From positions 19,442,890 through 19,506,889 of the forward strand of contig JARCOQ010000006.1 of NCBI GenBank assembly GCA_029207755.1: DNA of 64,000 bases. The letters run 5' to 3'. The notes below the pieces were generated by a model, which worked only from the letters and a program-made list of their open reading frames with translations, was not told where the DNA came from and did no database searches. Source of the stretch: Chamaea fasciata (taxonomy: Eukaryota > Chordata > Aves > Passeriformes > Sylviidae). Of this stretch, positions 27,405 through 39,600 are shown one piece after another. The translations under genes were made by a program, and so were the position numbers. Position 1 is the first letter of the stretch; each line of letters starts with the position of its first letter.

Positions 27405-28598
27405 GTGTCTCAATTCAATGCTTCTCATGAGAAAAATAATTCCTACTATTTATGTTTTGGGTAGTGTTCTTTGATACAGCATTATCTGTCAGTTACACTG
27501 AAAATTGCTTCTAGAATCACTTTCCATAAGGATAGACCTAATAGACTTAAAGAATGCATAGAAGAGAAGAGAATTTACTATTCTTAAAGCTGGATGAAGA
27601 GTAATTAAATTTTATGGTGTTGTCTTGCAGACATAGCCCAAATGAAATTAATGGACTAAGTATGTGCTTAAATGCGTAAAAAGATCGAGGTCTAAACCTG
27701 TTTTATAGTCTGCCAGCAGTTATACAAGTCAAGTACCCCTTATTCAAGTGTCAAGAGCCTATTATTCAAATGATCGTCTAGATGAATATTGCCATTCTCT
27801 TTCAGTGAAAGTAGCAATAAGTAAATACATTTAAAAAGGTAAATGAATGTTTAAATATTATTGGCTTCTAAAGGAATAAAGGGATGTGTATTTTAGTTTG
27901 GGGTTTTTTTGAATGCTTTTTGTTTGGTTGATTGGTTTTGCTTTTTGTTGGTTTTTCTTTTGTGGGGGAAGGTTTATTTTTCAATTAATGAAAAAAGAGA
28001 TAATTGAAATGGAAAATTTAAAATCTGATGCCCCAAGGGTATTGATATTAATGCATATACATTCTAAAATTGTACCATATTGCTTGAACATTGTTAGATT
28101 CTCTACAATAGATTTAATTTCATTTGGAGAGTTCTGGTAGACTGCAGAAGATAGGTATAATACTTCTTTTTGAATTCTAGTTTAGATCACCTCTGCTTCA
28201 CAGTAGTGTTACAAAATAGGTCATATGTACGAAAACAGTGTCATAATAGTTCTATCAACAAGTTTAACACAGCTGTCAGTGCTCAATCCACTACATTAAT
28301 ATTCTGACCTAATTATAAAGAAGACATTAAGAACCGCAAGCAAATATTTTATTAAAATATATATAGTCCTACTAAATAACAAAAAAATCCATATTAATCT
28401 AGGTAAATTTGTATTATCCAATAACAGATATATTCAATTACAGATAAAACACAATTACACCTACCCTTTTCATACTACTTCCATATGATTAAGAAACATA
28501 TAAGTGAAAACTATCTCTTTATGAAAACAACTCACCTAACAAAATCAGAAATGCAGAATCATACAAAATGTATTAAAATAATATTTGAAAGGCTTTTT
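27405..28598. other. Unique AT-rich noncoding DNA with a T/G-rich patch
   Basis: No gene is recognised. Positions about 27890-27975 form a low-complexity T/G-rich patch (gggtttttttg, gtttggttgattggtttt). The 75-codon open frame at 27913-28140, rich in Phe and Trp, is a product of that composition. Confidence 0.6.
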
Positions 28599-28870
28599 TG
28601 TCGCTGGTAGGGACACAAAAGAACCACACTCACTCACGTTCAGAGGTGAGCAGAGAAAGAGGAAGTTTATAATCATTTGCGATTTAAATAGGATTTGGAG
28701 TTTGGTCAAGGATTGGTAGATGGGAGGAACACTTTTCTGACCCTAGTGGTCAGTTCACCAGTCCATCACAGACTGGAATGAAAACAATCTACTTGTTTAT
28801 GTTACATTTGTGAGAGACTCCACTAGAAATATGTAAACAGTCATCAGAAGGCTAAAGAATCAGGGCGACA
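28599..28870 (-). mobile_element. Compact solo LTR (272 bp) with 6-bp target-site duplication
   Basis: The element has perfect 6-bp terminal inverted repeats, TGTCGC at 28599-28604 and GCGACA at 28865-28870. It is bounded by identical 6-base direct repeats, CTTTTT at 28593-28598 and 28871-28876. On the minus strand a TATA-like 'tatttaaatcg' and 'gattataaactt' lie roughly 80-100 bases before the TG...CA end, so R plus U5 would be short. LTR length near 270 bp, TG/CA ends and a 6-bp duplication are typical of class II (ERVK/alpha/beta-like) avian retroviruses; the class is inferred. There is no internal region, so this is a solo LTR left by recombination. The caveat is that the duplication is T-rich and abuts a T18 run. 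Confidence 0.72.
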
Positions 28871-28871
28871 C

Positions 28872-28889
28872 TTTTTTTTTTTTTTTTTT
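28872..28889. repeat. T18 homopolymer
   Basis: Eighteen Ts abut the right edge of the 272-bp LTR. It probably expanded from a T-rich integration target. Confidence 0.9.
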
Positions 28890-31800
28890 CAAGGCACCTG
28901 TATATTATCACTGAAAAACTTATCATGTTTTAGCAGAAATACTGAATTTAAAAATATCTGCTCATTTAAAGTCAAAATAAAAATTCTGGAAATGTGTGTA
29001 TGTGTGCTTGCATGGACATACAAAGGTTTCTACAAATATTTGAATGTTGAGGCAAAGTGTAGTCAGGGTACTTACATATTTTATTACTTAATAAGGCAGA
29101 AAATTAATTTTTTTTGCCCCAGAGTCAGATAAAATTGCTTACTTTGTAAATGGTTATCCCACAGTATTGTCAGAAGTTGTTGAAAGTTGAGGTTTAAAAT
29201 AAAGACACAATACCATTTTTTTTATTACACAGTGTATCAGTTTGAGAAAGTTCATAACATACTCACTAAGTTCCTATCAACTTAATATTAAACTTCCATA
29301 TTTTTTACTAATATATATTGTAACATGATTTTTTTTCTGAGCTTGGGTATATTTGCCGGCCTCATAAAACTTTTAACAAGGCGAAAGACTACAGAAGAAA
29401 TGTGGTCCAGGAGCCACTGTGCTATCATCTTTCCACACTCTTTCCTCAAAGCTCACTTAAGATGGAATAACATATATACTTCCTGACGAGTAGGCAGCAC
29501 ACCTTTCCCAGAAAAGATCATACTATGATATTCAATGCTGATGTCCTCATTAACCTAGTTTTCAACCAAGCTATGGTTTCTTTAGGCATGTCCATAGTTC
29601 TTCTCTATGGGTACTGTTAGCATCATTAATTAATTCTGCATTTTTCAATTAATTTCTCACAATTTAAACGGACTAATAATCTGGGTATATTGAAAAACAC
29701 TATGCTTTTATAATGACAATTTTATTTGTGTTTATAAATTTTATTTATTTTTATTTCAAAGGAATCTACTGAAGTACACATTAAAGTTATTGGAAAGGAC
29801 TGTAGTTGCAGTCAATATTTTTTTATAGCTGTAACAATTTACTATGGTGTCTAAACCATGTGAATTGCATTTCTGGGAAAATACTGGTGATAGACCTCAG
29901 GTCCCCAGTACTCAGCAAAGGTGAATCCAAGATCATCTGTGCTGTCAGCTCAGTTTGCTATTTCACTCTTTCTCCTCCACCTATCTTGTGCAATGACTGT
30001 TAGTTTTCAGAAACGAAATCTTTGATAAGTAAACTAGGGTTAGTAAGGACAACGAAATAATTTTGTGATGTTGTGGTAAAATAGCACCCCAAATTTAAAT
30101 TTAACCATACTGTATATTTGCTCCCCATTATGCAAACGGAAACATAGCATTTTTATACAACATTGACATTTTTGACACGTCAATTCTGTTTCAAACTGTA
30201 GTTATATTCCTAATTTTTTAGCTCTTCCCTAATAATTGTTAAAAATCATTATCGACTTTAAAATGTGGTGTCCAGCCTTTCTGAGTATATAAGTTGCATG
30301 ACAAATATCTTTAAATATGTCCCCTGAAACATTCATTGTGCCTGTCAAAATCAACTACAGGGAGAGTACTGTAGCTGCAGTTCCATTCATGACATGTTAC
30401 AAGAAAAATAATTAAATTAAGCTTCATTGGGCAAAAAAGTGAATGTAAGTGATTGTAGATGTTAATATTGCAGTCTTCTTTCTGAAGAGGAAAATTCAGG
30501 TTATCGTTTCCAGTCTATCATGTATTCTATAATGTAAATGGGAAACAGGTTATTAACAACTCAGAATTTAGTATATGTATATATCTGTACGCAAATACAT
30601 AGATACAGTAATATTGGACAACCTGTGGTAATTTCCTGATTCTACTATTTTTCAAAAGCACCTCATAAGATTAATACCTTGTAGTTTAATGCCTTAATCT
30701 CCAGAAGAGAATAAATTCAGTAGAATCAATAAATATTTTTGTGTAATAGTTTGTTTGATTGTTTACTCTTTCTTATTGACAAATCACTCAAAAACTAGCT
30801 GCTTAAACAGGAACTCTTCACAATGCACATAAAAATAATTTTGACATCGTACAAGAAGTATAAGAATTAATATTATTGCCAAACTCAGAGAAAGAAATCT
30901 CACATAAATTTTATATTCTTTAGATTGTGGGGGTGATAACGACCCAACAGAACCACCAGCAGGTACTTTTTTGGGTTTTTTTTAGGTTAAGATGATTTAG
31001 CTGATTATTTGGGTACAGTATTAAAGAGAATTAGCCCCTCTGAAAGCCTTCTTTTTTAGTTTTGGTTTAATGACTAGACTGTCAGTTTTATACTTTTCAT
31101 GAGCTAAAGTTATGCAAAGTTTATACAATGCCTTCAGCAAATTACTGTTGTAGAAATGTTAAAATCACCCATTGTAATTATAAAGAATGATATGTGAAGG
31201 AATAAGTATATTAGGTATTATTCGTGTTCAGTTTAAGTCTTAGCATATTCTGCATTTTCAAACCTCATAATTTATTGCATACAATGTCTAGTACTATTGT
31301 TTCACCATAATCTATATATAACATTTAGGTTTGCTTAGTAGGACTTTAGTAGTTAGTGGCATCAGAACAATAAGAAATTTTAGTAGTTATCATATTGACT
31401 CATATAAGATGAAGTATCTTTAGATATGCATAAATTTTTGTTAATCTGTGAAAAGAGTGAGCTAATAGAAAAGTAAGCAAGGTAATATGTACTGTATCAT
31501 TAACCAGAACACACCTTAACATAACAATATACCTTCCAAGATCAGGAGATAAAAAGGAGCAATGTGGGTAACCCAAATGTCCTGCTGAAAATCTCAGTTT
31601 TAAGCCTTTCTGGCCTTAGTGTTATTAAATGTCAAGAAAAGTAGTCATGCACACATGGCTTCATTAACAAAATGAACACCAAAAAAGCCCCCAAACCTAG
31701 TAAACATTAAAAAAGAAAAAAAAATCTGGAGATGCTGAGCATTAGGAAAGAACTATTTACTGAAATTGCACATAGACAGATATGCTGACTTCCACGGGAG

Positions 31801-32704
31801 AAGCTATAGCTAAGCAACTTATACTTTATTCTCATTTCTGTTGATATTTTATGCTAGCAACATGTTATGCAGACACACTTGATTCTATATAAGGAAAGAC
31901 TTTTGATCAAGGCCAAATTATTTATTGTTAGTGTTTTATAAAGTGAAAATATTGGTAGGCATATTTTTTGCAGTATTAGGCAAAATATAATTGTTATTCC
32001 TACAAATAATTTCATTATCATATTCACTTTTAAAAAATTCTTTCTTTAAGTGTCTCCCTACTTTAGAACTTTTAATTTATGCCCAGAGCCCATAAGACTC
32101 AAATAAAATTGGTGGCACAAACAACTTCCTCTGAAATCTACAGAATGAGTGCTATTTCTCTCAGGGATTACAGAAATTATGACTGAAAAATATAGCTGCC
32201 TGCTCAGCTTCATCTGTGAGCATTTTTCTGGGAATAATTAAAATTAAGAAACTGTTCTTTCATAGTAAATAGTTGAGGACAATATTGAACATGTTCCTAA
32301 TTTCTTGTTGTATGGTATAAAGGTAAAAAAGTAAGGTTTTTATTATTATAATTTATCTGTTTCACCTGAAGCTGATAAACTCATAGATTTATACAGTTTC
32401 AATACATTCACATTTCTAGAGAATACCTATTGATGATTTAGTAAGGAGTTCTAAACACTTCAGCCATAGAATCTTATTTTTAAAAATATACATATATTTG
32501 AATGTTTAAAAGAAGTATGGATCAAACTTTAGTCAATTTTATTTGATCAAACTTGTTCTCATATGAGACATGACTGCTTAACGCTTCAGCTGCATCTTAT
32601 TATTTGCAAAATAACACTAGGAATATTACATTAGGAATTCTAAAGATTGCATAATTGCAGATTGGTGATAAAGATTAGAAAATGTGAAAAAGGGAAAGTA
32701 TGTG
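28890..32704. other. Unique AT-rich noncoding DNA
   Basis: No gene, RNA gene or transposon is recognised. Open frames stay under 70 codons. The composition is very AT-rich, with only small local low-complexity runs. Confidence 0.6.
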
Positions 32705-33302
32705 TGTGCTGGTTTAGTCTGGAGTAGAAGTAATGCTCTTCAAGTAGCTAGCATGGGATTGTGTTTTGTATTTGTTCTGAAAACAGTGCTGATGACACAG
32801 GGATGTTTTTGTTACTATTGAACAGTGCTGACACAGAGTCAGGGATTTTCTACTCCTCACCCCACCTCAGCTGCAAGGAGGCTGGGGTTACACAGAAAAC
32901 TGGGAGGGGACACAATCAGAACACTCAGAACAGCTGATCCAAAGTGAGCCCAGGGAAATTCCATGCCCTATGACATCATGATCAGCACTAAAGAGCTGGG
33001 AGAGGAAGAATGACATGTAGGTGTTTGGAGTGATGACGTTTTCTTCCCAAGCCCTCTCTAGGCATAATGGAGCCCTAGTTTCCTGGAGAGGACTGAACAC
33101 ACTGGCCTGCCCATGGGAAGTGGTGAATGAATTCCAAATTTTACTTTGCTTGCATTTGCAACTTTTGCTTTGCCTATTAAACTGTTTTTATCTCTATGCA
33201 TAAGGTCCCCCTCTCTTAATTTTCAGATTTTCTCCCATATCTTGCTGTGGAAGAGGGCAAGCTGTATGGTACTTGGTTGCTAGCTGGGATTAAACTATGA
33301 CA
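32705..33302 (+). mobile_element. Endogenous retrovirus 5' LTR (598 bp)
   Basis: This is an essentially full-length LTR. It starts TGTGCTGGTTTAGTCTGG and ends GGATTAAACTATGACA. Internal landmarks known from this avian family are 'ctgaaaacagtgctgat', 'gaacagtgctgacacagagtcagg', 'aggctggggttacacag', 'gggaggggacacaatc', 'atgacatcatgatcagcactaaag' (promoter region), 'ctggcctgcccatgggaag', 'gtgaatgaattcca', and 'gcctattaaactg' with an ATTAAA polyadenylation-like signal at 33176-33181. The sequence after it is not a duplicated flank but a decayed primer-binding-site-like region and leader, so this is the 5' LTR of a provirus remnant rather than a solo LTR. A relative lies at 4519-4991 on the other strand. 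The exact class (II or III) is not decided here. Confidence 0.9.
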
Positions 33303-34200
33303 GACTTTTTTACAACAAATATGGGACTCAAAGTGTTTGAGATAATGACAGATTTGATTGGAAAGTCTTAGATCAAATTCATAGGTGTTATTGCTCAGGT
33401 ATGAATTGCCTGGCTTCTATGCTTGACATTGAGCTTGCTTGCCTTGCTATTAGTATAGTGCTTTTTTTAACCTCTCCTGCTATTCCTGTGTGCCTGTAGA
33501 GAGTAGACTGAATCATCAGTGTGAATTCAAGCTGAAGGGGCTGTGACCTATGGGTGACTTCACATGTGAGCAGGACTCCCTAAAGCAGCAGTGGCCATGG
33601 ATAGGTCCAAGCCAGAGCAGACATATGTGAAAGCACCTGTGCTGTGGTTATTATGTGCCACAGCAGGGATATGTCTCAAAGGCCTGTGACCCAAGGATAA
33701 GTCCACAGTGCAGCAGCAGAAGGTAGATCACAAAACATCTGTGGATGTGGAGAAGTCCATGATGCAGCATGTTCACGTTAAAGCACCAGTGGTTGTGTAT
33801 GAGGTCATGCTGGAGCACCTCAAAGCATGGCCATGAATATGCCCAAGACAGAGCTGGAACACCTGCAGAGGGATTCCAGCAATGGGTATGGATGTGTTGG
33901 AACAGGGTCACAGTTTAAGGGACTGTTGCTGTGGATAAGGCCATGCAGGAGCGGGTGTTTCTCTGAAGGTGTTTTGGACCATGAGCAAGGGGAGAAGTTT
34001 GTTATAATGTTTAAAAGTTCTGATTCAAAAGGACCAGTGATTAAGATTATTATGGAAATTCTTGACCATGTAAGCTGGGATTTGAGCCGCGTATTTTATG
34101 AATGGCTATAGCAGGAACCCCTTGTTTGCTAGCCAAATTAGGAGTAAGGGGAGGAGTTCATTAGTTAAAACCTATAACCTGACCTAAACAGACTAGGAAT
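33303..34200 (+). mobile_element. Degraded retroviral leader/internal region
   Basis: Directly after the LTR, 'gactttttta...caaatatgggactc' looks like a decayed version of the lysine-type primer-binding region that follows LTRs of this family. Then 'gtttgagataatgacagatttgattggaaagtcttag' matches the family's leader as I remember it. From 33541 the leader is a tandem array (separate entry). After about 34016 the sequence ('ggaaccccttg...aggagtaaggggaggagtt') still hints at leader sequence, then loses identity by about 34200. No gag, pol or env coding sequence and no 3' LTR are seen within the window, so the provirus is deeply truncated. Open frames at 33651-33911(-) and 33827-34111(+) are chance frames inside the array. 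Confidence 0.72.
33541..34016 (+). repeat. About ten diverged ~48-bp tandem repeats in the ERV leader
   Basis: A recurring unit begins c[ct]gtgg..gtggataagtccatg, then has a 'ctggagca' core, and closes with 'aaagca'. Units start at about 33541, 33589, 33637, 33684, 33739, 33787, 33826, 33876, 33923 and 33971. The spacings are 48, 48, 47, 55, 48, 39, 50, 47 and 48 bp. Copies are strongly diverged but keep register across about 475 bp. Related leader repeats in this avian ERV family are known to me from only a few units. Confidence 0.7.
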
Positions 34201-35400
34201 GGAGATTGGAGCATATAAAAAATTAACTTTGTGCCATTCAAAACCAGCTCAGGACACACCCAGCATCACTACATTGAACATATCATAGAGACAGCTAATA
34301 TGAACCACATTGGTAATATGGTTGAACTGCATATTGCAATTGCTGTATTTTACCAAAAATTCCTTACATTTGTCTTGAATTATGTAGCATATTTTGTGTT
34401 ACTCTGCTGAATCAGAAATCTTCTGTAAAATCAACTATCTTAAACAAGTAAATTTGATATTATGTATTATATCCTCCATGCATGGGTTATCTAAAAGAAC
34501 CTGGTCAGACAATATTAAACTCTGACAAAGGGCAAAGAAAAGTAGGTGGTAATGTTAGAGAATAGGCCAGCAATTTTTGAGATATTCTAGATAATAAAAT
34601 TACTAAAGTATATTGTAAATACTGGAAGAAAATTTTGTTCCAGCATTTTTTCATGTTGTTGCACAGTAACAGGAGGAAAGTCTCAGAATGACTCTAAAAA
34701 AAAATCACATTAAAATGATGAATTTTATATTTAAATGCAGCTTATTTATAGGAAATGGATATTAAAATAATTTGTGGTAGTGTCATGGGCAGCCAGCAGG
34801 AATTCTAGCTATATTTTATTTGTTTTCTTTCCTTTTTTTTTTTACTCTTCTTTATTCTAGTAAAACCAGGTCACCATTTTTTAATCAGCAAATCAAATAA
34901 CCATAAGCATTGTATGGAAACCATGCAGGTGTGACAAAGGATCTCAGAGGGTACAGGAATATCTACTAAAGACAAATTTTTAAATGCTATAGTTCACAAT
35001 ACCTCATCAGTTCTTCAGTTTTAAGTCAATTCATTATTACCAGATAAAGTTTATGAAGCTCTCTTGTACTCAGATCTATCAGAAAGACTGTCTAGGGATT
35101 ACTAAGCAGTGACCTCATATGACATGCTATTGATTTCAAATTGAAACCTAATTCCTACAAAAGGACAGTAGTTCAGTCTGCCACTACTGAGTCTGAAAGG
35201 AAGTGTGAGTACTGTAAATAAATTTGTTTCCTTGGCCATAACACCTGGTGAGTTGAAAAGTCATTTGAACATCTTCAAGTTTGTCAGTGTCAAATTTGGA
35301 AAAAGGTAACCCAGGATTACCTTTAACTGCAGGGCAGAAGTTAAGGGAATAAATTTACTTTTTCTATGATACATACTCATTGCTACTTATTCAGAAATTT

Positions 35401-35421
35401 AAAAAAAAAAAAAAAAAAAAA
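35401..35421. repeat. A21 homopolymer
   Basis: Twenty-one As. An AATAAA lies at 35348-35353, but about 48 bp upstream, which is farther than usual for a retrocopy tail. No gene-like sequence precedes it. Confidence 0.9.
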
Positions 35422-35606
35422 GGAATTTAGGTGAATTCCAGTAATGTTTAAGAAGTTATGATACATTTAGGCCTGAAGTGGGTACAAATCAAAAAATATT
35501 TCACTGTATATTCTGTCAACATTTTTCAATGCCTTCAAAGACTTTTTTTTTCTCTTTTTCTTTTAATTTTTGCAGTGTTAATCCTATGCTGGGTATTCAT
35601 AAATCC

Positions 35607-35636
35607 CTTCAGCTTCAGTAGAGTTTGAAGCTGAAG
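35607..35636. other. 11-bp perfect hairpin
   Basis: CTTCAGCTTCA (35607-35617) pairs exactly with TGAAGCTGAAG (35626-35636) across an 8-base loop. It lies just 3' of a pyrimidine-rich tract. No role is evident. Confidence 0.75.
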
Positions 35637-36611
35637 ACATTGAACCTCTGTCAGGATATGCCTCTCTAAGGTCTGGTAAGCAGTGGAAGTTCCACAGTTA
35701 CAGGCATTTGATAAGGCTGAAGAAAGCTAATGCAGAGTATGTCAGTGAAACCTCTTCCATACTAAATACATATGGAAAAGAAATCTCTACTGAAACTGTT
35801 GAATCTTTCCTCTGAATCTAAAGAAACCAAGATTTCAACTGTAGGACCAGAATATGCTTCATGAAAACAAATCACAATTAAGTCCATCTATTTATTTTTG
35901 TCATCTATTATCAAGTAAAATCCAATCCAAGCAACCTGGAAATGGAACATGTGTACAGTGGTTTCACATAATCAGGTGTTAGTGATGTTTTAAAAGACGT
36001 AAGCAATAACTGCTATATGGACTGAGAAGAGAAAAACTCCATTTTCAGTAATGAATGTTTTCTAGGAATGTGTTACTGAGCCAGGTGTAATATAATACAA
36101 AAAAACCCCAAATTAAAATAGTCAATGTCAATACGTGACTACTGCTGTTCAAAACTCTAGACAATGTGAGAACAAGTACTAGAACAAGCTAAAGAACAAG
36201 AGTGAAACAGGTAGTGAAATATCATAGCAACCTCACCACCAGGAAAAAATAACCAAACCAATTGGGGATGCAGTACTGGCTTCTATAAGTTGAAGGTAGT
36301 ATGTAAATAGCATTCAATGAGTCTAAGGCTTCTAGCAAAAAATATTACTTTGAAAAAATTATGATCCAAAAATTGCTGAAATAAAATGCCAAAGAGTCCT
36401 CACTTGAAAGAGCCAGGAATCTTTCCCCAACTTGTGCAGAGTTCACCTGTCATCTGCAGTTTATTTCCAAATGGACTGAAATTAGCTATTCCGTACATAT
36501 TCTTATCATGAGTATGAGCTGCTGCATACTCTTGTGCCTATGCTGAAATACAGATTTAACATGGTTATTTCCCTTCTAGTGTCTCTGAATGTATATACTT
36601 CAGGGTTTCTT

Positions 36612-36641
36612 AGCAGAGAACAGTTCAGCAGAGAACAGTTC
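36612..36641. repeat. 15-bp perfect tandem duplication
   Basis: agcagagaacagttc is present twice in direct succession without mismatch. Confidence 0.92.
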
Positions 36642-39600
36642 AATATTTGGAAGAGCAGTCATAAAGCAGTACTTTTGTCTTGGTCTGAAAAACCTGTCTT
36701 CAAATATTGGTACGCTAGACAAAGAGTCAATAAAGGTTGCTTAATAATAGTTTCTCAATATAGTAAGGCAGATAAAAGTTGATCTATACATAAGTTGTAC
36801 AATCTTTTGAGAGTAAAACATGTGACATGAGGAATCCAATGAGGGAAGAATTGGAATAGTTGTAAATACCTAAAATATTACTCAAAGATCAAATCTTGAA
36901 AAGTATCAAACCAAAAGTCACAGCAGGAATTTTTAAACTTTAAACTTTTTTTATTTTTATTTTTTGACCTTCTTTCAGAAAGCAGGTCTAAAGAATTCCA
37001 TTGCCAACCTCACATTCTAGTTAGAATGCAATAAAGAATATATGATTGCATAACACTGTATTAACAAATTTAACAAAATTCTCTTTTACCTGTTTTATGA
37101 TTTCTGACCTATGAAGCAATTTATTAACAACTAAAATTTTAATGCATCTGCTGTATTTAGCTTTTGATCAATACCATGTTTTGTAACACTTTTGACACAA
37201 GGAAAACAGACAAATTACTCTGCAAACAACCTCTTAACCAAGTCTCTGATAAGATTTATTTATTAAACGTAGAAACTTCTGCTACAGTTGTCATTATTAG
37301 TTATCAGATCTTGTTAGATAGTCTGTGCTATCATTTGGGGCTTACTGTTGCTGATCATACTTGTCTTGAATGATACTTAAATCATTGATCATTCCTTGCA
37401 TTGTTTAAACATGTTCTCTTTTAATTCCTTTATAATTCTTATTAGAGACTCATCTCAACCTCTTTTTATATTCTTTCTCAGTACATGATCTCATTAACAG
37501 TCATTATGACAAGTTTTGGTCTCTGGTAACGTTTTCATGCCAGCAATACATAATTTTATAATTTTGTTTTGTTTTGTTTTTTTAATTTTCCTTCACTTCC
37601 TTTTTCCACTTTAACTCTGAGAACAGCTGTTTGATGTGTACAACTAATGAATGCTAATATTTTGATTTGCAGTGTTTCCCAAAGAGATCTCACAGGTGCT
37701 GACACTGATATGACTGATGTCTGAAATCAAATGTCATCCCTAATACTGAGCTGATGACATGTGGCTTTCTCCAAAGAAAAACACGCTTCTTCAGTATTGC
37801 TCAAGGAAAGTTCTGATACTTGGAGCTGACTAGTGAGCAGAATGTTTTCTTTTTTATGACCAGGATATTTCAACAATCTTCTACAAACCCCAAAATCATT
37901 AGAAGTAAATTATGCTCACCTGAAATACTTTTCAGCATTTTTACATTGCAGGAAAAATTCAATTAAATATCAATATTATCATTATTTGAACTTTTTCATA
38001 AATTTTCATAAATTTGGTTATTAGTAGAAAAAATAGCAGCATTTCATTTAGAATGGACTAGTAATGTTGAAGTAAGTCAAAAATACCACTTTAGGGACAG
38101 AACTTGAAAAAATATTACTTATATTCACCCATTATGGATTGAAAACAAAACCATGCAAAGGAAGATATTTTAGAAATCATAAGGGGCCATGGCTAGGTGA
38201 CTCTTTTATTCTTATTACAATAACACATAGATTCAGACTCACTGATCTAGGTACTGGAGAAATACATAAAAATGTTCCATCTCAAAGGCTTCTGATCCAG
38301 ACATTATTGGTTTTGAACATCCTTTTATCCCAATTTCACCATCATTTCCAGGCTTTTACAGACTGATTGACTAAACATCTGCATCAACAGTCTTGATATA
38401 GTAGGATATTTTCTAGTTTTAATGTCAAACAGATGAAGGATATGTTCTACAATTATCAGTAATACACTTAGACATTGCACTGACATCCTCAGTTAGATAT
38501 AGAGAGAATCCAAAGACTTCAGAGTGAGAAACATGGAAGCAATCGTATTAATCAAGAAAAAGTAAAATCTCTCTTCTATCTACCATTTTCATCTTTAAAT
38601 ACTCATGTGTCTGCATCTCTTCAATGTTGTTGCTGCTTTATTGGCTGTTGTGGCCAGATAACCCAAACACCAACTGCCCCTGGCGGTCCACTGGAGGTAT
38701 GATATCACTTATGACCCTCAGCTATCAGGAACTGAGTTGCCATATGGGAATGTTGCTGCTCATGTCTCCTACTGCCTCAATAAAACTTTAATCTATAATG
38801 TATTGTCAGACTCCATTACTGTTTGGACCACACCACCCCAGATCATCCTTTTTTGGTGCTATTTCTCTCATCTGCTGTCATTATGAATATTTTCCATTCA
38901 ATTTACTTTGCATATCCATAATCAGAAAAACTGTGGTTTGCATGTCTTTCCATTTTTTAACTGAAATGACTCACCACTTCTTAACGTTTAGACTTCGAGT
39001 TAAGATTTTATAAAGTGGTTTTGAAATTGCAAACATAAAAATGCAAAATCAATGAAAAGGACAAACTTATGCTGAGATGTAAAAGTGAAGCAGTGCCTCT
39101 TGTGAATCACAACTAGAAAAAGAAAAAAAAATTATGTAGATGAAAAAAAAACTTACAACTAAACCATTCATGATGGCAAAAGAAATTCAATAAATAAGTC
39201 AGTCCAGGTAAAGTTGAAACAGAGACTCAGACATAAAAAAAATGAAAGAGATTTTTCAGGACACTGCAATAAAGGCAGCAAACTTTCAAATAAAGTAAGT
39301 GTAATAGAAAACAAGTGAAAATATTTATCTCTTCTTGGCTCCCAAATGGACTATATTTTCAAAATAAACCCCAAATACAACCCCCCAAAAATAACACTAT
39401 ATTACACACTAATTCAAAGTTAGTCTGAATCATCAAATTACTTTTCATCAAATTACACAAACCAATTCAAACTTAATACAGTGAATTTGTTGTATTAGAA
39501 GAACAGACTGACTCATTCACCTTCTTTTCTCAAAGCTTTCTTTTACAGTATTATTATAACCCTCCTCCCCAAATTCTTGTATAGATGGATGTTCTTATGG

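Noticed and set aside
33651..34111. Open frames in the ERV leader array
   Set aside because: They are on opposite strands, overlap, and are explained by the ~48-bp repeat. The leader is normally noncoding.
35348..35421. AATAAA followed by A21 as a processed-pseudogene tail
   Set aside because: The signal is about 48 bp from the A-run, farther than usual, and no gene-like body or flanking duplication is visible.
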